From: Puccinellia tenuiflora
Lineage: Eukaryota > Streptophyta > Magnoliopsida > Poales > Poaceae
Length of the DNA stretch: 64,000 nt
Direction of reading: 5' to 3'
NCBI GenBank assembly: GCA_012064385.1
Contig: QRDG01001366.1
Location: 62,001 to 126,000 of the forward strand
Part shown: positions 12,261-23,483 of the stretch, in pieces
Numbering within the stretch: the first letter of the stretch is position 1
Layout of the letters: every line of letters starts with the position of its first letter
Made by a program: the position numbers and the translations under genes
Notes under the pieces: generated by a model
What the model was told of the DNA's origin: nothing
The model's database searches: none
The model's input: the letters and a program-made list of their open reading frames with translations, nothing else

Positions 12261-13229
12261 TGGGGTAAATACAGGATAACAACAATGTCTTGCATACCAA
12301 AGCAAATCAGGCTTCTTACCGTTCCTATAAAAGAGAACAATAAGCGATAACCCGACTAGCTGACAAATAAAACAACAGCGTCATCGAAAAGAACAAAATC
12401 AAATGAAATAATCTGAACTCCCGAGCAATTAAGCACTGCACATACAAATGCAAACTTCTAGCTAAAGTGCAGGCCACGCTGGTCGGGAGCACGTGGAACT
12501 AATTCAACTAATTCGTTCAGAACGTTGCATTGATTATTTTGAAGAACTATAAATGTTATGATGGATCAAAAGGTGCATCCCGAAATACAATTTAGCAAAT
12601 GCAGTGTTCTGATGATTGGGGCTTTTAAAAGATCTTAGCCCATTGTACCACATCATAGTATGAGCAATTAACATAGCTTTCTGTCAGGATGCTATCACTT
12701 AGTTTTTAGGTTCTGATATCAACATCTGAGTCACAGACCAATCAGTTAAGATGCACATATTAAGATGCACATATATCGCAGGAAACAGAGCTACAAATGC
12801 TCACAAAGTATTCAAACTGCACCTATACTTCTCTACCTAATCATATAAAAATAGGTACATCATCATACATTCATATATCTCTTCTTCGCTACCTAAGCAT
12901 ATGAAAATAGTAACATCATCATAAATACTTTCTCAGATAATAATATTTGGACAGATACCCTTGGTTCAGAGCTTACCGAAAATGCAGGTCCATTCACTCA
13001 GCGATCATCACCTCATTTGGTCAAATAAACACGTCCCGGAGGGAATGGGTAGGTCGGCAGTAGAGGGAGGCCTGCAGGGAGAGGCGGTGGAGGCGCCGGT
13101 AAGCGATATGGATGTAGCACTCTGGCCCGACGACGATTGCTGCCACAACAATGACCGGCCCGACGACGAATTATAAGCACGGAACGCATCATCTCATGTA
13201 ACTCATGATTCCCCAGACACCCGATCTAA
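12261..13229. other. AT-rich region, probably intronic, inside the inner CACTA
   Basis: No repeat or clear coding frame. A short frame at 12961-13176 has no recognisable motif. The composition is like that of an intron between the GC-rich block on the right and the coding exon on the left. Confidence 0.4.
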
Positions 13230-13960
13230 TTCCTAACGCCTAGAACAATTCGAGAACAACCCAACCACGAGAAATTCTTCTACCAGCTCCAGCTCTGTGA
13301 TCCCGCCCGGCTCGTGCTGCACGTTGACGACCAGGGCGTAGGTCGAGCGCCTTCTTCTACCAGGCGGGGCAGGACTCCGGGAGCCGGAGGACAGCTGAGA
13401 TGCTGGAGGCGTCGAGGGCGTGGAGGTAGGCGAAGGTCTCCGTGATGTCACTCGGCCCGTGGTCCACGCGAGGGCCTCCGAGGTGTCGGCGACGAGGACG
13501 ACGGGGCCGAGGCCGGCCGCGGGGCAGAGGCGGCGGGTGCGGGGAGGGACGCATACGCCCGTCGATCTAGGGTTAGGGGCGGGGTTCTGTGGGGGAGCAG
13601 GAGGGCAGAGAGGAGGCGGAGGAGGGTCAGGGGATAGGGGGGCGGGGAGGTGGCTTACCAGCACCGCCGTCGCCGTGGAGCAGCGGAAGGTCGAGCTCGA
13701 GAATCTTGGGGGTCCTCCTGCTCCTTGCGGTGGGTCGCCGTGGCGGGGAAAGCTGCTGGCTTGTCCAGCACCTGACGGAGGCGGAGGCGCAGGCAATCGG
13801 GAGTACGCGCGACTAGGTGGCGGAGGCGGCCGGGGAGGAGGCGGAGCCGGCGCGGGGAGGGAGGAGGAGAAAGGGGATCGACGCGCTGGGATCGAGCGGC
13901 GGCATGCGATGCGCTCTTATTTCCCCTCTGTGGGGTAAAGTTTTGGTGCACCGGGTCCCA
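13230..13960 (-). pseudogene. GC-rich gene-like block (first-exon type) in the inner CACTA
   Basis: The block is strongly GC-rich and open in several frames on both strands. On the minus strand one frame includes SDITETFAYLHALDASSISA and another includes LVVNVQHEPGGITELELVEE near 13270-13320. These look like real protein in places but are in different frames, so a frameshift or a mistaken exon edge is likely. Proline-rich frames elsewhere in the block are probably GC artefacts. It may be the 5' exon of the gene ending at 10709. No family is recognised. Confidence 0.35.
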
Positions 13961-13964
13961 CACT

Positions 13965-14232
13965 TACCCGTGGCGCAGGGTATTACTGTGCGCCACAGCT
14001 ACGCGGATACCCGTGGCGCACATGTTTGTGCCGCGCCACGCCTGAGTGCGCACAGGCCGGCTGGCCAGGGCCCATCTTAGCCGTGGCGCACATCTTAGAA
14101 ACCTGCGCCACGGCTAAGTTGGTGTCTGTGGCGCAGCACCAAGCGGTGCGCCACGCATACGTAGCCATGGCGCACCACGCTGACAGTGCGCCATGGCTAC
14201 GTGGCTTACCTATAAGCCTTTTCCTAGTAGTG
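13965..14232. repeat. Subterminal GTGGCGCA repeats (right end of inner CACTA)
   Basis: Same motif as at 10282-10540, again in alternating orientations, ending at the right CACTA terminus. The pairing of the two blocks confirms the element limits. Confidence 0.85.
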
Positions 14233-14235
14233 TCG

Positions 14236-14480
14236 GTGAGGTTCAGCGGCGGATCTGGGATTATCGTCCGTAGATCGATGGGATGTCGCGAGTGGAAGAT
14301 GGGTGGAGAGAGGAAGCTGAAGATGGGGAAGGTGGGCTGCGGATCTAGCATCGTCGGGCTCGCATCGATGGGCGGCTAGGGGCGGCGCGATGAAAGGAGA
14401 GGACCGAGAGGAGATGGGTGGTGGTGGCGTCGTGATGGGAGGGAACTAGGGTTTGGGGAATGGGGATAGCAGAGGGGGGG
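14236..14480 (-). other. Leader-like segment of the outer CACTA transcription unit
   Basis: On the minus strand this purine/pyrimidine-biased stretch includes AAACCCTAG near 14450, common in plant 5' leaders. It was contiguous with 10281 before the inner CACTA inserted at the TCG target. Confidence 0.35.
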
Positions 14481-15100
14481 TACTAGGGAGGGATGTGCTC
14501 GTGCGACTCGTTTCTGAAATTTTTCGTCGACCCCTATTTTCTACTCACTTCCGCGCCTATCTGTAGAGTGGCTGTAGTTGGGACCTGCCACATCTTGACC
14601 CCACTGTACAGTCTCTAGTTAGGTGCTTTGGTAGTAACAATAAACTAGTTTCAGTGACATCATATATCTGCTAAAAATAGTTTATTTTCTCTATGTAAAT
14701 GAAACAACATTAATACCGATAATTAATAGTTTCATTGTAAAACGAAAATTTCCACATGCTTTGTAACAATGTGAAATTAACGTAATATTGATAAATAGGC
14801 ATAAATATTTTTAATTTATAAATAATACAAAAATTGTGTCTAGAATTCTATATCCGCCTTCAAAGGTGAGTTTATAAAATAATATTTATATTTAAAAATA
14901 ATTCAACACTGTTCAAATCGAACCCACTTCCGAGAATTCGTTTGGGAATTTCTGAGAAGGTTTTTTTTTGGAAAAACTTACCTACCCCATGTTTGTTATT
15001 TTTACTAGGTTGTAGGTCACACAAAAGGACGTGACGTGAAGGCTTCCTATTTTTTTGATGTCTAACCCAACAACAGTTGCCTAACTACAAAACTACAGTA
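14481..15100. other. AT-rich noncoding stretch
   Basis: No feature seen apart from AT-rich low-complexity sequence around 14640-14960. Confidence 0.5.
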
Positions 15101-15480
15101 GCAGTTCTACCGGTAGCAACAGATGGAGGCAATTGTCTCACCTGCATCAGCTGACCAGGAGCTTAGTTGAGGCCGTCCGATGCAGAAGCAGGTCGGGGAC
15201 GTAGTCGGGGAAAGAACGCAGGCAGAAGGAGCAGCGCGGCCAATCTTGAGGTTCGGCGAGTCCACGGCCTGCCAGGAATAGGGCGCCCTCGCGGAGACGC
15301 CGGCGGAAGAGGAGTTGAAGCAGCGGTGGCCCACTGCCAGGGTGGGGAACAACAAACAAGGTCCCCTCTACCGAGGATACGACCGACCCCCCTCCCTGCA
15401 GCGCGAGGTGGACGACGGCCGTCCGAGGATACCGTCGACGTCGTGCTTTTCTACTCCCGTTCCAGATAGGGTTTGGTAGG
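15101..15480 (-). pseudogene. Second copy of the exon found at 9774-10110
   Basis: The segment starting ACCGGTAGCAACAGATGGA and continuing with a splice-donor region and GC-rich exon matches 9774-10110 block by block (shared CGGCGAGTCCACGGCCTGCC-like and CAGGGTGGGGAA stretches), with divergence. Both copies lie on the minus strand in the outer CACTA, so the element carries a diverged duplicate of its first exon. No product is recognised. Confidence 0.5.
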
Positions 15481-15550
15481 ATCGTTGGATCGGTTGGGCC
15501 TGGACGGTCCAGATCAGCGATCCGTGGGTGGCTATTTTCTGGCATCTCAT

Positions 15551-18140
15551 CAGAGATACACGAATAGTTTCGCAAGATTCGACCCCTAGCTAAGAACGGT
15601 CGTGTGGTCAATTTTGACCGCATTTTGAAATCGGCATAAAGAATTCAAAATAATCAAAATAATGGAAATCCTTCGCAATGTGTCATTATATGTGACCTAG
15701 TTTCGAGGCAAAATATGAAACTTGGAATACGAGAAATATCTTGAAAAAGTGTTCTCATAAATGAGCTACCATGAACGAAGATTCATGACTTTCAAGCCAA
15801 ATGACGAATGTTATGATGACATTCATGCCATAGTTTGTTTAAATATGTCCATATTATACACAAGCGTGCATATTGGAATGGAGAACAATGTTGCCGAAGA
15901 AAGTTTTCACTTTCTTTGAACAAAAAAATCATTTTTCATTTTCCGAGTGCCGAAAATGGGTTGTTTTGTGAAGCAACTACCAAAAATATGTTATAAAATT
16001 GGATCACACCAATTTTATAAAATAATATACTATATTTAATGTACAAATAACCAAATATTTGTGTGTCAAAGGTTTCCATACGCGTCTCATCAAAAAGACA
16101 AATTTCTGCCGATTCGGTTGAAACCGGGTCAAATTTGAACTACATCTGCCTCGTAGTTTGCTCGTGATTTTTTGAGAAAATAATTTTTAGGTACACAACT
16201 ATCTATTTCAATAGAGATACATGAATAATTTCGCAAGATTCGACCCCTAGCTAAGAACGGTCGTGTGGTCAATTTTGACCGCATTTTGAAATCGGCATAA
16301 AGAATTAAAAAAAATTAAAATAATGGAAATTCTTCGCAATGTGTCATTATATGTGACCTATTTTCGAGGCAAAATAAGAAACTTGGAATATGACAAATAT
16401 CTTGAAAAAGTGTTCTCATAAATGAGCTACCATGAACGAAGATTCATGACTTTCAGGCCAAATGACAAATGTTATGATGACATTCATGCCATAGTTTGTT
16501 TAAATATGTCCATATTATACACAAGCGTGCATATTGGAATGGAGAACAATGTTTCCGAAAAAAGTTTTCACTTTCTTTGAACAAAAAAATCATTTTTCAT
16601 TTTCCGAGTGCCGAAAATGGGTTGTTTTGTGAAGCAACTACCAAAAATATGTTATAAAATTGGATCACACCAATTTTGTAAAATAATATACCATATTTTA
16701 TGTACAAATAACCAAATATTTGTGTGTCAAAGGTTTCCATATGCGTCTCATCAAAAACACAAATTTCTGCCGATTCGGATGGAACCGGGTCAAATTTGAA
16801 CTACAGCTGCCTCGTAGTTTGCTCGTGATTTTTTGAGAAAATAATTTTTAGGTACACAACTATCTATTTCAACAGAGATACACGAATAGTTTCGCAAGAT
16901 TCGACCCCTAGCTAAGAACGGTTGTGTGGTCAATTTTAACAGCATTTTGAAATCGGCATAAAGAATTAAAAAAAATCAAAATAATGGAAATTCTTCGCCA
17001 TGTGTCATTATATGTGACCTAGTTTCGAGGCAAAATAAGAAACTTGGAATACGACAAATATCTTGAAAAAGTGTTCTCATAAATGAGCTACCATGAACGA
17101 AGATTCATGACTTTCAGGCCAAATGACAAATGTTATGATGACATTCATGGCATAGTTTGTTTAAATATGTCCATATTATACACAAGCATGCATATTGGAA
17201 TGGAGAACAATGTTTCCGAAAAAAGTTTTCACTTTCTTTGAACAAAAAAATCATTTTTCATTTTCCGAGTGCCGAAAATGGGTTGTTTTGTGAAGCAACT
17301 ACCAAAAATATGTTATAAAATTGGATCACACCAATTTTATAAAATAATATACCATATTTTATGTACAAATAACCAAATATTTGTGTGTCAAAGGTTTCCA
17401 TACACGTCTCATAAAAAGACAAATTTCTCTCGATTCGGTTGGAACCGGGTCAAATTTGAACTACAGCTACCTCGTAGTTTGCTCGTGATTTTTTGAAACA
17501 ATAATTTTTAGGTACACAACTATCTATTTCAACAGAGATACACGAATAGTTTCGCAAGATTCGACCCCTAGCTAAGAATGGTCGTGTGGTCAATTTTGAC
17601 CGCATTTTGAAATCGGCATAAAGAATTCAAAAAAATCAAAATAATGGAAATCCTTCGCAATGTGTCATTATATGTGACCAAGTTTCGAGGCAAAATAAGA
17701 AACTTGGAATACGACAAATATCTTGAAAAAGTGTTCTCAGAAATGATCTACCATGAACGAAGATTCATGACTTTCAGGCCAAATGACGAATGTTATGATG
17801 GCATTCATGGCATAGTTTGTTTAAATATGTCCATATTATACATAAGCATGCATCTTGGAATGGAGAACAATGTTGCTGAAGAAAGTTTTCATTTTCTTTG
17901 AACAAAAAAATCATTTTTCATTTTCCGAGTGCTGAAAATGGGTTGTTTTGTGAAGCAACTACCAAAAATATGTTATAAAGTTGGATCACACCAATTTTAT
18001 AAAATAATATACCATATTTTATGTACAAATAACTAAATATCTGTGTGTCAAAGGTTTCCATACGCGTCTCATCAAAAAGACAAATTTCTGCCGATTCGAC
18101 TGGAACCGGGTCAAATTTGAACTACAACTGCCTCGTAACT
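15551..18140. repeat. Four tandem copies of a ~660-bp unit
   Basis: The marker TTTCGCAAGATTCGACCCCT occurs four times at intervals of about 660 bases (units start near 15551, 16212, 16873 and 17533). The copies are highly similar. Each includes ATCATTTTTCATTTTCCGAG and GGTACACAACTATC. Short frames within the units are shifted or stopped differently in each copy (the fourth has an 85-codon frame at 17644-17901), so coding function is not supported. A diverged inverted piece follows at 18360-18670. Confidence 0.9.
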
Positions 18141-18359
18141 AGGTCACATATGTTGACGCTACGCGAAGGTTTTCCATTTTGTTGAGTTTTTTTGACTTTC
18201 GTGTGCTCATTTGAAAATCTAGTCGAATTCGTGGTCGTGACCGTTTGTGTCTATTGGTTGAATCATGTGAATATTTTGGCGTTTCTCTGATGAAATGGAT
18301 ACTTGTGAACTTAAAAATGAAATTTAGGAAAAATAACGGGCAGGCTATGTGGTGGTTGC

Positions 18360-18670
18360 AGTTCAAAATCTAGCGGTTTCCAGCTGAATCGGCAGGGTAC
18401 CTTTCAAATGGGCATAAATAGGTAAATACCTCGGAAATGCATGCCTTTCGGTGAATGTACATGGAATGATGTCGACTTTGTGACAAACTTGTATCGGTGC
18501 CATTTTGGACGACACTCTCAGTAGCCGCTTCACAAAAAACGCTATTCTAAGCACTTGAAAAATGAGAAGTGTTTTTTTTTTGTGAAACATGTCGAAAACT
18601 TTGTTCGGCAACATTGTTTGCCATCCCATAATGAACACATGTGCCAAATAGTTTCACAAAATTCAACCCC
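18360..18670 (-). repeat. Inverted, diverged partial copy of the 660-bp unit
   Basis: Conceptual translation on the minus strand (FFVKRLLRVSSKMAPIQVCH) aligns with the plus-strand translation of the tandem units (CFVKQLPKICYKIGSHQF), and the following residues align as well. DNA similarity is clear but lower than between the direct copies, so this copy is older or faster evolving. Confidence 0.65.
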
Positions 18671-19025
18671 TAGGTACGAACAAAATGAAAAAAGATTGTT
18701 TAAATAATTTACAAACCCAATATAAAATAATTTATAAGCTTAGTGGTATTTGTATATTATTGAGATTAAAAGCACTTCCTAATAGTATATAAGGAGAGAG
18801 GTTATCTTTACAAAAAATTTGAAATATATTTGAGTTAAATTGGAGTTGAAAATCAAAAGTTATATAAGAAAATAGAAAAGAAAAAAGGAAAAAAAGAGAT
18901 ATCCAGCCGACCCTAGGTAATGTCGGCCCAGCCCAGTAGAGCAACCGAACTAGCCCAGTGGAGTGGGCTTTGTCTGAGGAAAATATAGTAGGTACAAAGA
19001 ACATTTAGTGATAGATGTAAACACC
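18671..19025. other. AT-rich noncoding stretch
   Basis: No repeat, terminal signal or coding frame is seen. Confidence 0.5.
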
Positions 19026-19029
19026 AAGT

Positions 19030-19095
19030 AGAAGTTGGTCCGATGGTTAGAGGAGCTCGGTAGCGGGATGAGGTCTCGGGTTCGAAACTCCCCAG
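19030..19095 (+). other. tRNA-like Pol III promoter boxes
   Basis: TGGTTAGAGGAGCTCGG resembles a tRNA A box and GGTCTCGGGTTCGAAAC resembles a B box, about 35 bases apart. The acceptor and T stems do not pair properly, so it is not a working tRNA gene. It may be tRNA-derived. Confidence 0.4.
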
Positions 19096-19127
19096 CAACA
19101 TATTTCTTTTATTTCGCGCGTTGGCAC

Positions 19128-19560
19128 CCTTGGTCAGTTCGGCCGGCGGGTCCCACGCATCAGGCAGAGTGTGGGGTTCCCACATGTCAGGCTGGGTGGG
19201 ACGGGTCCCGCGCGTCAGTTCGGCCGGCGGGTCCCGCGCGTCAGGCGGTGTGTGTCGGGTCCCACACGTCAGGCGGGAGTGTGGCGGGTCCCACGCATCA
19301 GGCGGAGTGTGCCGCGTCCCACGTGTCAGGATGGGGTGGGGGACCCACGTGTCAAGTTGGGTGGGTGCAGACCCACGTGTCAGGTAGAGTGGGACCCACA
19401 TGTTAGATACAGTGGTTACGGGACCCACCTGTCAGGGGGACACTGGGACCCACATGTCATGTATGTGCTGATGGTCCCACATGTCAGCGCTAGGTGAGGG
19501 CGGGTCCCACCGATCAGGTTAGTCAGTGCTAGTGCTGACAAATGGGTCCTACATGTCACA
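19128..19560. repeat. Minisatellite of GGGTCCCACRYGTCAGG motifs
   Basis: About a dozen copies of a 17-base core occur, spaced roughly 30-40 bases and separated by short GC-rich linkers. Many contain CACGTG-like or CACATG cores. The array produces frames in all three plus-strand phases that are not genes. Confidence 0.8.
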
Positions 19561-19689
19561 GCGACACATAAGCGAAAATGTCAGTGACACGTAGGCGAGA
19601 CCGGTGAGTTGGTTGTCAAATCATAATGACACATAAGCGAAAATGACAAATAAGCAGCGACATGTAGACGAGACAGCTGAGTTGGCTAT

Positions 19690-19940
19690 CTAGTAGTGTA
19701 AATGACCATTTAAATTGGTCATAGCGGTTTAGAAAAAAAGCAAAAAGCCAGTACTATCTAGGTTATGACCAATTCATATAAGTAGGCAATGACCTTTTTG
19801 ACAAAATTGGTCATAATATTTTTGGGTTTTTACTCTCAAAGTTAGCGTATGACCAACTGGGTCCAAATGGTCATAGATCTATGACCAATATTTTGAGGGT
19901 CACTATAAAAAGGTCATAGGATAGCATATTTCTTGTAGTG
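19690..19940. repeat. Right subterminal TGACC/GGTCA cluster and terminus of the outer CACTA
   Basis: Dense TGACC/GGTCA motifs lead to CTTGTAGTG at 19932-19940. The reverse complement starts CACTACAAG, a CACTA terminus. LTR sequence of the host element resumes immediately after. Confidence 0.75.
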
Positions 19941-19941
19941 T

Positions 19942-21016
19942 ATAACACCTCAGTAATTAAGATGACTCAGAGTATAGCCTTAAGATTAATGACATGAATT
20001 GAAAATAAGAACATGCTGGATCTAGTCATAGGTAGAGGCTTGTCACTCCTCATACCTTGCAACATGTTTTTTGGTTTATCCCTAGTGAAGCAACAAAGTA
20101 AGGTAAACACCCAATGGATCGCGATATTAAGTTGTCAGCTTATCACATCACCACCCCCGTTACTCCAACTAATGCACACGTTCACCCTCACATGCTCTCA
20201 TAAACATGCTTGATCAAAACAAGGATACAAGAACGGGGTACATAATATACATCTACTTTCATAACTGAAATAAACATTGCAATCTCAACATATATTAACT
20301 CATAAAAAGATCCACCACAAAGGTAATACAACGATGACCGTAATCATGTTCAGCAGCTCATATGGTGCTAATTAGTAAAGCTCAAGAGAGAGAGATACAT
20401 ATTCTACTGCCACAAACCCATAGTCCAGAGGTGGACTACTCCCTCTTCATCATGGAGACAGTGGAGATGTCGATGGAGAAGAAGGAGACCTCTCCGGCAG
20501 TGCTCCGCCGGAGTTTTCCCCCTCCAATCTGCAGCCTCCTGGTCTCTGTTTCTTGTTTCTCTCGTGTTCCGGCTCTCCCTTCGAAAAACGTCGGGGGCTC
20601 TTTATATAGGCGTTTTTAGGTCACGAGGAAGCTTCAGGAAGAAGGATCGTTGCAAACGGGGCCACGAGGGCCAAAAGAGGTGGGCCCACGCGGCCCCTAT
20701 ACCTGGCCGCGTGGGGCACCCTCTTTCGCCCCTCCGGCCTCTGTTTGCTTGTTTCCTTCGCTCCTAGGTCTTCCTCCTTCCAAAATAATGATCCCCGTAA
20801 ATTTGCAGCTCATTATGACGTCGTTATGGCCCTGAAATAAATAAGGAAAGAAATAGGGGTTTTCTGCCTGCGCAGGATTAATTCCATAAAAGGGGGAAAT
20901 CATTATTAATTACCAAAAATCATTAAATAACAGTAATATACCCCTTATATGATGCAAATATGAATGGAAAACAAGTGTTATAGTGCAAAGTTGATGTATG
21001 CATTTTACATGCATCA
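19942..21016 (-). repeat. LTR copy B (truncated at its left by the CACTA)
   Basis: Matches the last ~1075 bases of LTR copies A and C, from ATAACACCTCAG to ATGCATCA. A polypurine tract follows directly at 21017, so this is the true 3' LTR of the internal domain at 21031-25160. Its first ~700 bases are missing. Confidence 0.85.
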
Positions 21017-21030
21017 ACATCCCCAAGCTT
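21017..21030 (-). other. Polypurine tract of the pol-less LTR element
   Basis: AAGCTTGGGGATGT on the minus strand lies directly before LTR copy B. It primes plus-strand DNA synthesis in LTR retrotransposons. Similar AAGCTTGGGG motifs also occur at about 24298 and 25077 inside the element. Confidence 0.8.
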
Positions 21031-23483
21031 AACTCATGCTCGTCCTCGAGTATGAAAGTGATAAAACTAACATGAACTTTGCAATATAATAACAACATGG
21101 ATATAAAAGATGATTGCTACTGCTACATAAAGTCAAATTATTCATTATTCAAAGAAGTAGCAATATGCAAACAGTTTATAAAGTGATATCAAGTATTCAA
21201 TGCAAGGATGTTCAATGCTAGTTCACAAAGTGTAACATAAAAGATAGTAATATGGACCAAAAGTATGCAATATGATAAGTAAGAACATCCTACATTGGTT
21301 AAAGAGTGGAGATGAAAATCTAAAAGTAAAAGGTGGACACTTTGGAAAAGATATATAAATGAGTAGAGGTAAAACATGCATAAGTTTCATCTATCCTCCA
21401 AACTATTCTACTTGAGTTATTGATTGCAATGGTAATACTTGGTGTCAAGCTCTCATTCCCCTATCATAGCATCTTGAATGATTAAAGTTAAATGTGAAAG
21501 CAAATATGAGTAGTGGCCTTGATAAAGTAAAGGTTAGATGTCTCATGCCCCTTGAATACAAGTACCTACACCATGATTACTCATCTTGGGAAACAAAGCA
21601 AGTTTAAGTTATCTATCATTGTAAGTAATAATGGTATCATCAAGAGTCTCAACTGGGGTACCTCTTGTCCCATGATATGGATCAAGCCCACATCAAAAGA
21701 ACAAGACAAACAAACATAATGAACAACCTCAACACCCTTTTTATTTACCACTTGATATAGCTTTTTATTGTAGGGTGTATCACAGAATGTTCAAAATAGC
21801 ATGTAAGTAAATTTCCACCATGAATGATGCACGGCTTAGATTAGCGGCCCAGGTTTCTCTCTAACCATTTATACAAACTCATTTAAACTTACTCTATTTC
21901 CACATTATTTCACCATGATAGGCATCCATAAACAAAAGTACATGATATCAACTAAATAAATGATGGAACATGTTGAAAGCTTTGCATGTGACAGCACATA
22001 TGGGCTAACTACCAACCTTAAACATTTATCAAGCCACTATCATCATAATATTAATCACAATGGTTCATGTTTATTAAATGCAATAAAAGTAAAGTGTGCA
22101 TCAAGTTTGCGAGAGCTTTTTAACCAACTTTTCCATTACAATAAATAACATAATCATTTTCATTTAGAGGTATAGATAACACAAATAACATGGTAAACAT
22201 ACTTGGAATAGCATAAAGCTAATAGGTAGATATGGTGGACTCACTGGAAAAACTTTGGTTGTAGGTGTTGGAAACAAGTTTTTACTTGTTGGAATTTTTG
22301 GGCTAGCAAAAGGGAGAAAGATGACTATCTAGATGCATGCATGAGTGTCCATAGAACTAACTAATTCATGTCAAACAAGGTGAAATAACATACATCATCA
22401 AAACATGAATAAAAGATAGCTCATGATAAAGCATTTGCAAATTATTACTCATAAAGAAGCTCATGAATCATGCAACTATATGTGTCATTAAAAATCAACT
22501 TAGACATCCCTTTTCCCAATACAATAAAAGCATGCAAGATATTTAAAACCATATTTCCAGTATCTTTCTCATATATAAAAGATAGTGTGGTGGTCTCACA
22601 AAATAAAAATCAAAGCAAAAACAAACAAAAAGACGCTCCAAGTTTATGCGATAAAGTGTTTCAAATGAAAAACAGAAGTTAGACGTGTGCAAACCGAGAG
22701 CATGTTGGTTCAATGGGGATGTTCTCCACATACCCAAGCTTATGGTTTTCACCATCCTTGGATAACTCATGGTGCATCTCCTCCAATCCCTGTGAAAAAA
22801 CTTCAAAACACTGTTTCTCCCATTTCTTTTCTGTGGGGTGATATTAGTAGAGATAAACAAATAGGCTTCTTGCTGCATATAATCCATGGAATAAAATACA
22901 TATGAATTTTCAGAGAGTGTATAATATTGTATGCCTACTCATAAACTCAATTTTATAAAAAAGATTCAACTCAAAAGTTCAAACTATGCATAAAACAATA
23001 TGGGACAGAATCTGTCCAGAAAAACAGCAGCAGAAAAACATATTTTTCTGTCCTACTTAAACTCGTCGAAAAATTATGAAACAATTCAGGCCTACAGAGG
23101 ATGAAAAGTTTCAGTTACAGTTAAAATCTCAGCTCAATAGGAGTTACATAATAACAATAAAAAATCAAACCGTGCACAGACTTCGTGCTGGAATAAAATC
23201 TCCGAATAGAAATAGCAACTTTTTCAAAGCAAAATAGGTAAAACTTGGCACTTTATTAAAAACTCCAGAAACTAAGCTAAGAAAACAATCTCTTGTTACA
23301 GGAAGAGGACACAAAGAAAATCCAAATAAAAAAACAACCAGGTTGCCTCCCGTAAAGCGCTTTCTTTATAGCCATATAGCTAGGCTTCTTACTTGATGAT
23401 CATGAAGGTTGAAGCTCATGAGGGAGCTTATATTTTGGTGTGTACCTCTTCCTTGGGAAGTTTTTCATGCAAATACCAGGATC
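21031..23483 (-). other. Long 3' noncoding region of the pol-less LTR element
   Basis: About 2.45 kb of AT-rich sequence without a convincing frame. Near 23341 it has GGTTGCCTCCCG and an AAGCGCTTTCTTTA stretch, the same signature that follows the gag-protease ORF of the Athila-like element at 44576-44615. That suggests a shared ancestry of the 3' regions. Confidence 0.65.

Larger units (their letters stand above)
10282..14232. mobile_element. Complete CACTA element, TSD TCG, 3951 bp
   Basis: The left terminus is CACTACTAGGGAAAAGGCT and the right terminus, read on the minus strand, is CACTACTAGGAAAAGGCT, identical but for one base. Three-base target copies TCG flank it at 10279-10281 and 14233-14235, as expected for CACTA transposition. 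Both ends carry dense GTGGCGCA/TGCGCCAC motifs. There is no transposase, so the element is non-autonomous. Inside are a terminal coding exon (10709-10850), a tandem hairpin array (11108-12260) and a GC-rich gene-like block (13230-13960). Confidence 0.92.
6873..19940. mobile_element. CACTA-like DNA transposon, left end uncertain (holds a second CACTA)
   Basis: The right end, read on the minus strand, is CACTACAAGAAATATG, a classic CACTA terminus, followed by many TGACC/GGTCA motifs (19690-19940). The left zone (6873-7115) has the same GGTCA/TGACC density but starts CACTAAAAGGTCAC, which does not match the right terminus, so the true left end is probably lost. The element sits inside LTR copy B, where the base triplet after its right end is TAT. 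No Tnp2-type transposase is visible. It carries a minus-strand transcription-unit-like region, a 660-bp tandem array, a short minisatellite and a complete nested CACTA. Confidence 0.6.

Noticed and set aside
15660..17901. Small repeated genes in the 660-bp units (63-85 codons)
   Set aside because: The same positions are stopped or shifted in other units and no motif is seen. High copy similarity comes from duplication, not selection.
19030..19095. tRNA gene
   Set aside because: A and B boxes are present, but acceptor and T stems do not pair and there is no proper anticodon arm.
19121..19497. Three overlapping plus-strand frames of 88-123 codons
   Set aside because: They are translations of the minisatellite in all phases.
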